Made by a program: the position numbers and the translations under genes
In this document: positions 1 to 4,157 of the stretch, piece after piece
How positions within the stretch are numbered: the stretch's first letter is position 1
Layout of the letters: the number at the start of each line of letters is the position of its first letter
Notes under the pieces: generated by a model
Databases searched by the model: none
Seen by the model: only the letters and a program-made list of their open reading frames with translations
Told to the model about the DNA's origin: nothing
From: Chitinophagaceae bacterium
GTDB taxonomy: Bacteria; Bacteroidota; Bacteroidia; Chitinophagales; Chitinophagaceae
Length of the DNA stretch: 5,050 nt
Direction of reading: 5' to 3'
Assembly (NCBI GenBank): GCA_021323155.1
Contig: JAJTCI010000190.1
Coordinates: forward strand, 1 to 5,050

Positions 1-493
1 ATTTCTTCCAGGCAGCTTCTGCCGCAGGAGTTAATAACTCCTCCCGTTTATAACCATTCTCCAACGCGAATTGCAGCGCACCTTCACCCGCTAACTGTAC
101 ATGCGGTGTTTTGTCCATCACCAGCCGCGCGAGTTTTACCGGGTGCATGATCGATTCCAGGAACATCACCGCACCACAGTTGCCGGATCCATCCATGATA
201 CAGGCATCCAGCGTGACCTTGCCATCCCGGTCAGGAAGTCCTCCATAACCAACACTTTGATCTTCGGGATCCGACTCGGGCACCTGCACGCCTGCCTCTA
301 CAGCGTCAACGGAAGTGCCGCCTTTGACCAATGATTTCCAGGCTTCGGCATTGGCTTTTGTATTGGGCGCCCATGTGGAAATGACTATGGGTTTATTCTT
401 TGCCGTCCCGGCACCTCCGGCGGCAGCCTGGTTAACGAGCAGGGCGGCGCCGGAAAGGAATGTAGACTGCAGGAACTTTCGCCTGTCGAACAT
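1..493 (-). CDS. Glycosylasparaginase (N4-(beta-N-acetylglucosaminyl)-L-asparaginase), N-terminal part, Tat-exported
   Basis: The first 164 codons are present; the rest lies beyond the left edge. This Ntn-hydrolase family cleaves the GlcNAc-asparagine link of N-glycans after the protein has been largely deglycosylated, giving aspartate and an amino sugar. The precursor cuts itself into alpha and beta chains. Residues 1-30 form an export signal: DRRKFLQ (3-9) fits the twin-arginine pattern, followed by an Ala/Leu-rich stretch (13-26). The mature part starts near 34 with KPIVISTW and carries family blocks VGYGGLPDRDG (81-91), LDACIMDG (95-102) and DKTPHVQLAGEGAL (127-140), all of which strongly resemble the Elizabethkingia (Flavobacterium) meningosepticum enzyme as I remember it. 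The self-processing HDT threonine, which becomes the nucleophile, falls outside the window, so activity cannot be judged. The ATG at 491-493 is chosen because it puts the Arg pair at residues 4-5. A general isoaspartyl peptidase is less likely given these blocks. Confidence 0.93.
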   Translation of the reverse strand, partial: MFDRRKFLQSTFLSGAALLVNQAAAGGAGTAKNKPIVISTWAPNTKANAEAWKSLVKGGTSVDAVEAGVQVPESDPEDQSVGYGGLPDRDGKVTLDACIMDGSGNCGAVMFLESIMHPVKLARLVMDKTPHVQLAGEGALQFALENGYKREELLTPAAEAAWKK

Positions 494-619
494 GATACGA
501 ATTTGAAGTAAAGTTTGGTTATTTCGGCTAATTAGCAAGGCGGGCGCGAATAAAATTACAATGCATTTTTTTTCAGAAACCCATTTGGTAGTGGGCCTAT
601 CTTTGAAGAAACGCAGCCA
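494..619. other. Divergent intergenic region between glycosylasparaginase and ABC exporter genes
   Basis: This gap must hold start signals for both divergent genes. On the plus strand TATCTTTG (598-605) fits the Bacteroidota -7 box TAnnTTTG. No TTG lies 17-23 bases before it, only a T-rich run (566-573), so the upstream half is weak. On the minus strand I find no CAAAnnTA (the reverse of the -7 box), so the glycosylasparaginase promoter is not identified. No hairpin or RNA gene stands out. Confidence 0.6.
598..605 (+). promoter_or_regulatory. Candidate -7 promoter box for the ABC exporter gene
   Basis: TATCTTTG matches the Bacteroidota -7 consensus TAnnTTTG exactly. Transcription would begin about 7 bases further on, near 612, leaving a 5' leader of only about 8 bases before the TTG start at 620. 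The matching -33 TTG is missing at normal spacing; the TTTG at 584-587 is only 10 bases away. This is therefore a half-supported promoter, and an undetected upstream one is possible. Confidence 0.35.
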
Positions 620-2458
620 TTGAAACACCTGTCTGTTCTAGGTAAATACTTTTACAAATACCGTAACCGGTTGCTGGCCGGGATGTTTTTCATCATCGCC
701 TCGAACTACTTTGCCGTGCTGGCCCCGCAGGTTACCGGGTACGTGGTGAATAAGGTGCAGCTGGTATTGTCTGGCGGCACCATTTCTTCGCAGGATAAAG
801 AGCACGACGCACTGGTGAATCTTTTTATCAACTGGAGCGAAGAACGTTTTGAAGGCACGTCTTTTATCGCGCTGGCCTGTATCACCATCCTTATACTCGC
901 GTTGTTAAGCGGCCTGTTCATGTTCTTTATGCGCCAGACACTGATCGTCATGAGCCGGCATATCGAGTACGACCAGAAGAACGAGATATTCAAGCATTAC
1001 CAGGAACTTGATACTAATTTCTACAGGATGCATAACACCGGCGACCTCATGAATCGTATCAGCGAAGATGTGAGCAGGGTGCGGATGTACACAGGTCCGG
1101 CGGTGATGTACCTCGCGAACCTGGCGGTGCGTATCTCGCTTTGTACATTTTTTATGGCAAAGAAAGATTGGTTGCTCACCATCTATGTGCTAGCGCCGTT
1201 GCCTATACTGGCGGTGATCATCTACTATGTGAATACGATCATTCACCGCAGGAGCGAGAAGATACAAGGCCTGTTATCGGATCTTACCACCAATGCGCAG
1301 CAGTCTTATTCGGGTATACGTGTAATTAAATCTTACGTCCAGGAAAAGGCGATGCTGGGTTTTTTTGACCGAAACAGCGAAGCATACAAGCGCAACGCCA
1401 TCGGGCTTGCGAAAGTGGAGTCGGTTTATTTTCCCAGCATGGCTTTGATGATCGGCCTGAGTACTTTGATCACGGTGGGCATAGGCAGCTGGCAGGCGCT
1501 GAATGACCCTGCAACAAAGGCTGGACTGATCGTGGAATTCGTGATCTACATCAACATGCTCACCTTTCCCGTGAGTGCGATCGGCTGGGTGGCCAGCATG
1601 ATACAACGCGCCGCGGCCTCTCAAAAAAGGATCAACGAATTCCTGCACACCGTGCCGACTGTCAAAGATGAGCACACCGATCAAAAGGCGAAGCTTACGG
1701 GCACCATCCATCTCCGTGACGTGAACTTTGTTTACCCGCATACGGGTATCCATGCGGTACATGATTTTTCTCTGGAGATCCGGCAAGGCGAGAAGGTGTT
1801 GATACTCGGACGCACTGGCAGTGGTAAATCGACCATCGCGCAACTCCTGTTGCGCTTTTATGACACCACTTCCGGTGAGATCGCTATCAATGGCCAACCC
1901 ATAAATACTGTTTCGCTAAAGCAATTAAGGGAGAGGATCAGTTACGTACCGCAGGATGTGTTCCTTTTCAGCGATACGATTTCGGATAATATAGCATTTG
2001 GCATCACGGCGTCTACCAGGGTTGTGTCCCCGGAGACGGCGGCGACATATGCAGTTATTGACCGTGAGATCAGAACTTTTCATAATGGGTATGATACGAT
2101 GATCGGGGAACGCGGCGTGACGCTGAGTGGTGGTCAAAAACAGCGGATATCGATCGCCAGGGCGTTGATGAAGGATAGCGATATAATCATATTAGATGAT
2201 TGCCTGAGCGCGGTAGATGCTAAAACAGAACATGAGATAACAAAAAACCTTAATCAGTATTTAGGTGATAAGACAGCTATTATCATTACACATCGCATCA
2301 TCTCATCTATTGAATTCGACCAGGTGATCGTTATGTCCCACGGGAAGATACTTGAGCAAGGAAAACATGAATCGCTACTGGAGAAACGCGGTTATTACGC
2401 GGAGCTGTACCGGATGCAAATGGCAGGTTTGTCGGATGAGGAACTGAGTAAGATATAG
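620..2458 (+). CDS. ABC exporter half-transporter (permease fused to ATPase), with Asp at the catalytic Glu position
   Basis: A 612-residue inner-membrane exporter of MsbA/BmrC-like architecture; the substrate is unknown (lipid, drug or peptide). Six likely membrane helices lie near 17-39, 80-104, 157-179, 183-205, 268-290 and 302-324, with the cytoplasmic loop motif YRMHNTGDLMNR at 135-146. The ATPase domain (about 361-600) has A-loop Tyr372, Walker A GRTGSGKST (397-405), Q-loop Gln445, GERG (496-499), signature LSGGQ (502-506), Walker B IIILD (522-526), D-loop SAVD (530-533) and switch His558. After Walker B the usual catalytic Glu is Asp527 (LDDCLSAVDAKTE). That is the pattern of the degenerate subunit of heterodimeric exporters such as BmrC of BmrCD and TM287. 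No partner gene lies in the window. The start is TTG at 620: no in-frame ATG lies between the stop at 551 and it, and the first ATG, codon 22 at 683, would begin inside helix 1. The frame is intact. Confidence 0.93.
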   Translation: MKHLSVLGKYFYKYRNRLLAGMFFIIASNYFAVLAPQVTGYVVNKVQLVLSGGTISSQDKEHDALVNLFINWSEERFEGTSFIALACITILILALLSGLFMFFMRQTLIVMSRHIEYDQKNEIFKHYQELDTNFYRMHNTGDLMNRISEDVSRVRMYTGPAVMYLANLAVRISLCTFFMAKKDWLLTIYVLAPLPILAVIIYYVNTIIHRRSEKIQGLLSDLTTNAQQSYSGIRVIKSYVQEKAMLGFFDRNSEAYKRNAIGLAKVESVYFPSMALMIGLSTLITVGIGSWQALNDPATKAGLIVEFVIYINMLTFPVSAIGWVASMIQRAAASQKRINEFLHTVPTVKDEHTDQKAKLTGTIHLRDVNFVYPHTGIHAVHDFSLEIRQGEKVLILGRTGSGKSTIAQLLLRFYDTTSGEIAINGQPINTVSLKQLRERISYVPQDVFLFSDTISDNIAFGITASTRVVSPETAATYAVIDREIRTFHNGYDTMIGERGVTLSGGQKQRISIARALMKDSDIIILDDCLSAVDAKTEHEITKNLNQYLGDKTAIIITHRIISSIEFDQVIVMSHGKILEQGKHESLLEKRGYYAELYRMQMAGLSDEELSKI

Positions 2459-2482
2459 CCTTCATTTACTTCTGTGAAAATT

Positions 2483-2511
2483 TTGGTAATTCTTAAAGAA
2501 ACCTATATTTG
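2483..2511 (+). promoter_or_regulatory. Bacteroidota-type promoter of the PUR-domain gene
   Basis: TTG at 2483-2485 (inside TTTTG) is followed after 18 bases by TATATTTG at 2504-2511, a full match to the TTG/TAnnTTTG promoter of this phylum. Transcription should begin near 2518, giving a 5' leader of about 40 bases to the GTG or about 70 to the ATG. The spacer holds a perfect inverted repeat, TTCTT-A-AAGAA (2490-2500), which might be an operator or chance. No intrinsic terminator separates the ABC gene from this promoter, so read-through can add to expression. Confidence 0.75.
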
Positions 2512-2559
2512 TGACTGGCTTAAAAAACCGGATTTATTAACCAAAACTCTACTAAGACT

Positions 2560-3018
2560 GTGACGTACGACAACAACGAAAAGAAAATGGAAAGTGTTTA
2601 CAGCAAGCGGATCAGGGCTGGAAAAAGAAGGACCTATTTTTTTGACGTCAGGGCTACCCGTGGTAACGACTACTATCTTACCATCACTGAGAGCAGGAAA
2701 CGGTTTAATGATAATGGCTATGACAGGCATAAGATATTCCTTTATAAAGAAGACTTCAATAAATTCATCAAGGCGCTTACCGAAGCGGTGGATTATGTAA
2801 AAACCGACTTGATGCCCGACTTCGACTTCGATGCATTCAACCATGAGTACAATGATGTTGAAGGTGGGGAGCAGGCAGAACACAACGGCGCCCCGGAGCG
2901 TCATGAAAATGGTGTAGAGAATGGTAGCCCGGTAGCGGAAGCACCTGCACCTGCACCTGTGGAAGTGGAAACGCCGTCTTCCAACCACACTTCCTCTGAA
3001 GAGGTAGATAAATGGTAA
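2560..3018 (+). CDS. PUR-domain protein, DUF3276 family, predicted single-stranded nucleic-acid binder
   Basis: A small protein of 152 residues from the GTG, or 143 from the ATG at 2587. Residues about 12-82 form one PUR repeat: a basic start (SKRIRAGKRR), beta strands TYFFDVRAT and DYYLTITESRKRF (38-50), then an amphipathic helix YKEDFNKFIKALTEAVDYVK (62-81). PUR domains bind single-stranded DNA or RNA; the Borrelia relative BpuR is a known nucleic-acid binder. The job of the Bacteroidota family is not settled to my knowledge. The tail (86-152) is acidic and low in complexity, with an Ala-Pro run at 129-133, and is probably disordered. Start choice is open: GTG 2560 adds nine polar residues (TYDNNEKK), while ATG 2587 begins just before the conserved part. 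Neither has a Shine-Dalgarno sequence, as is normal here. The gene has its own promoter and terminator, so it is probably a single-gene unit. Confidence 0.88.
   Translation: MTYDNNEKKMESVYSKRIRAGKRRTYFFDVRATRGNDYYLTITESRKRFNDNGYDRHKIFLYKEDFNKFIKALTEAVDYVKTDLMPDFDFDAFNHEYNDVEGGEQAEHNGAPERHENGVENGSPVAEAPAPAPVEVETPSSNHTSSEEVDKW
2941..2958 (+). repeat. Three tandem GCACCT hexamers in the tail of the PUR gene
   Basis: Three exact copies of GCACCT encode Ala-Pro three times (residues 128-133). The repeat is in frame, so gain or loss of a unit would change tail length by two residues without a frameshift. It is short and may simply reflect low selection on a flexible linker. Confidence 0.8.
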
Positions 3019-3037
3019 TTCAACCAATAATAGTATC

Positions 3038-3062
3038 AAGCTCCCATAATGGGAGCTTTTTT
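3038..3062 (+). terminator. Intrinsic terminator after the PUR gene
   Basis: The arms AGCTCCCA (3039-3046) and TGGGAGCT (3050-3057) pair perfectly around a TAA loop, with an extra A-T pair at 3038/3058. The right arm runs into six T residues (3057-3062), followed by ATTTT. It starts 20 bases past the PUR stop codon and should end that transcript, isolating rpmI-rplT from it. Confidence 0.93.
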
Positions 3063-3239
3063 ATTTTGAGCAGGCGACACCGCCCAACGAAACCAAGGCA
3101 AGAAATAGATGAAATGTCCTGATAATCAGTTTGTCCCAGGGATCGTGCCTTTAATTGACTGCGGTAAAGGAATACTTTCGGTATCTTTTCGATCGAGCCG
3201 TTATAAATGGCTGGGGTCAATAAAACTTCCTTAAAACAC
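3063..3239. other. Non-coding stretch between the PUR terminator and the rpmI promoter
   Basis: I see no supported gene here. The open frames that cross it on either strand run through the terminator or promoter and look like no known family. I looked for an infC remnant, a tRNA and a conserved small RNA and recognised none. A weak six-pair hairpin, CCTTTA (3148-3153) with TAAAGG (3165-3170), has an 11-base loop and no T-run close behind it. Confidence 0.6.
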
Positions 3240-3269
3240 TTGAATAGTAGCTGTTGAGGCTTACCTTTG
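3240..3269 (+). promoter_or_regulatory. Bacteroidota-type promoter of rpmI-rplT
   Basis: TTG at 3240-3242 is followed after exactly 19 bases by TACCTTTG at 3262-3269, matching both halves of the phylum consensus. Transcription should begin near 3276, about 90 bases before rpmI. A seven-base inverted repeat, TGTTGAG (3252-3258) and CTCAACA (3304-3310), brackets the predicted start site. Its first arm is in the promoter spacer, so if it matters it would act at the DNA level. Confidence 0.82.
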
Positions 3270-3275
3270 CCGTCC

Positions 3276-3365
3276 CGAAAAAATCGGGCTATTTCCCACA
3301 AGGCTCAACAAGTGTCCCGCCAGTGCGGGGCCGCCAGCAGGGTGTAATCGAAAGATTATTAACTA
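3276..3365 (+). promoter_or_regulatory. Structured 5' leader of rpmI-rplT, possible ribosomal-protein autoregulation site
   Basis: About 90 untranslated bases precede rpmI. A compact hairpin CCCGC-CAGT-GCGGG lies at 3316-3329, and CCGCCAG occurs twice, 14 bases apart (3317-3323 and 3331-3337). A second hairpin, CCCGA-AAAAA-TCGGG (3274-3288), straddles the predicted start site and may not be fully transcribed. In other bacteria bL20 represses its own operon by binding a leader that resembles its 23S rRNA site. That this leader does so is inference; I do not recognise a catalogued motif. Confidence 0.4.
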
Positions 3366-3563
3366 ATGCCAAAGGTAAAAACGAACTCAAGCGCCAAGAA
3401 GCGCTTCAAGGTGACCGGTACAGGAGAGATCACCTTCCAGAAAGCTTTCAAACGTCACATTTTAACCAAGAAGTCCACGAAGCGTAAGCGAGCGCTCCGA
3501 CAGGATGGAATGGTGCACAGCGCGAACAAAGATTTCGTGATGCGTTTGTTAAGAATGAAATAA
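3366..3563 (+). CDS. rpmI: 50S ribosomal protein bL35
   Basis: A complete 65-residue bL35, the usual family length. The N-terminus MPKVKTNSSAKKRFKVTGTG and the basic block RHILTKKSTKRKRALR (35-50) are diagnostic; most of the protein is Lys/Arg-rich and contacts 23S rRNA in the large subunit. The ATG is fixed by the conserved MPK start. The sequence before it is AT-rich (GATTATTAACTA) with no Shine-Dalgarno match. It is cotranscribed with rplT 41 bases downstream. infC, often directly upstream in other bacteria, is absent here; a promoter and leader precede the gene instead. Confidence 0.98.
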   Translation: MPKVKTNSSAKKRFKVTGTGEITFQKAFKRHILTKKSTKRKRALRQDGMVHSANKDFVMRLLRMK

Positions 3564-3604
3564 CCAAATTTGATCAACCTCCTCCGGGAACAAAATAATT
3601 AATT

Positions 3605-3949
3605 ATGCCACGTTCAGTAAACGCTGTCGCTTCAAGAGCCAGAAGGAAAAGGATCCTGAAAGCAGCAAAAGGATTTTATGGTAAACGCAAGAACGTTTAT
3701 ACCGTTGCCAAGAATATCGTTGAGAAAGGCCAGACCTATAGCTATGTAGGCCGTAAACTCAAAAAGAGAGAATACCGCCAGCTTTGGATCGCACGTATCA
3801 ACGCAGCCTGCCGTGAGCAAGGCATGACTTATAGCCAATTCATTAATGCGCTAAGCGTAAAAGGTATCGACCTTAACCGCAAGGTGCTGGCAGATATCGC
3901 GATGAACGAACCGGAAAGCTTCAAAGCCCTGGTCGCATCGGTAAAATAA
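3605..3949 (+). CDS. rplT: 50S ribosomal protein bL20
   Basis: A complete 114-residue bL20, of normal length. The N-terminal part (1-60) is the long basic extension that threads into 23S rRNA and is needed for early 50S assembly: MPRSVNAVASRARRKRILK at 1-19, GFYGKRKNVYTVAKN at 23-37. The globular part carries the family blocks LWIARINAACR (60-70), YSQFINAL (76-83) and RKVLADIAMNEPESF (92-106). MPRSVNAVASRARRKRIL is, from memory, the form typical of Bacteroidota. The start lies in an AT-rich run (AATTAATT) without a Shine-Dalgarno sequence. It shares the promoter and leader before rpmI and ends at the terminator 3971-3998. Many bacteria use bL20 as the repressor of this operon. Confidence 0.98.
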   Translation: MPRSVNAVASRARRKRILKAAKGFYGKRKNVYTVAKNIVEKGQTYSYVGRKLKKREYRQLWIARINAACREQGMTYSQFINALSVKGIDLNRKVLADIAMNEPESFKALVASVK

Positions 3950-3970
3950 CTCGGATTAGTAAGTGAATAT

Positions 3971-3998
3971 AAAAGGCCCTGTTTCCAGGGCCTTTTTT
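3971..3998 (+). terminator. Intrinsic terminator after rplT
   Basis: AAAAGGCCCTG (3971-3981) pairs perfectly over 11 bases with CAGGGCCTTTT (3986-3996) around a TTTC loop, and the T-run extends from 3993 to 3998. The A-run on the left makes the structure nearly symmetrical, so it could also work on the minus strand, although no minus-strand gene is seen arriving from the right. It starts 21 bases past the rplT stop. Confidence 0.95.
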
Positions 3999-4000
3999 GT

Positions 4001-4027
4001 AGCCGTAACCGTCCTCGTGACGGGGCT
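4001..4027 (+). other. Second hairpin directly behind the rplT terminator
   Basis: CCGTC (4009-4013) pairs with GACGG (4019-4023) around CTCGT, and the outer arms AGCC (4001-4004) and GGCT (4024-4027) extend the stem across a four-base GTAA bulge. No T-run follows, so it is not a second intrinsic terminator. It could stabilise a read-through 3' end, or be chance. Confidence 0.35.
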
Positions 4028-4080
4028 AACCAAAGATTGTATGCGCCAGTTGCCGGTTCAATCCTGTGGGCATCAGGAAG

Positions 4081-4116
4081 TTTTTTCAGCCAAGGTTTTT
4101 CAAACCGTTATTTTTG
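4081..4116 (+). promoter_or_regulatory. Probable promoter of the arginine decarboxylase-like gene
   Basis: TATTTTTG (4109-4116) is an exact -7 box. Upstream, the T-run ending in TTC (4081-4087), 21 bases away, is an imperfect -33 element. Transcription would begin near 4123, giving a leader of about 35 bases. That leader contains two exact tandem copies of ACTCATT (4126-4132 and 4133-4139). The position just behind the rplT terminator supports a promoter being needed here. Confidence 0.6.
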
Positions 4117-4157
4117 TTCCCGCCAACTCATTACTCATTCTAAATTGCCGTTCTTAA

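Noticed and set aside
101..334. Plus-strand open frame of 77 codons opposite the glycosylasparaginase gene
   Set aside because: It is a shadow of a strongly supported minus-strand gene.
1274..1897. Open frame of 207 codons antisense to the ABC exporter gene
   Set aside because: It lies wholly opposite a well-supported gene, resembles no family I recognise, and is the kind of long shadow frame expected opposite GC-biased coding DNA.
2503..3039. Open frame of 178 codons antisense to the PUR gene
   Set aside because: It covers the PUR gene and its promoter, and its translation is low in complexity (Arg/Cys and Val runs) as expected from the reverse of the tail.
3165..3191. Weak hairpin (ATAC/GTAT) followed by TTTT, as a second terminator before rpmI
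   Set aside because: The stem has only four good pairs, then a mismatch and wobbles, and a strong terminator already lies upstream.
3180..3215. Possible tRNA T-arm (TTCGATC around 3188)
   Set aside because: The flanking bases do not pair into a T-stem, and no acceptor or anticodon arm can be found around it.
3020..3301. Open frame of 93 codons on the minus strand in the gap before rpmI
   Set aside because: It overlaps both the PUR terminator and the rpmI promoter on the opposite strand, and its product shows no recognisable domain.
3963..4157. Open frame of 64 codons between rplT and the decarboxylase
   Set aside because: It reads through the perfect terminator stem and the following promoter, has a GTG start and resembles no family; its frame ends at the TAA abutting the decarboxylase ATG.
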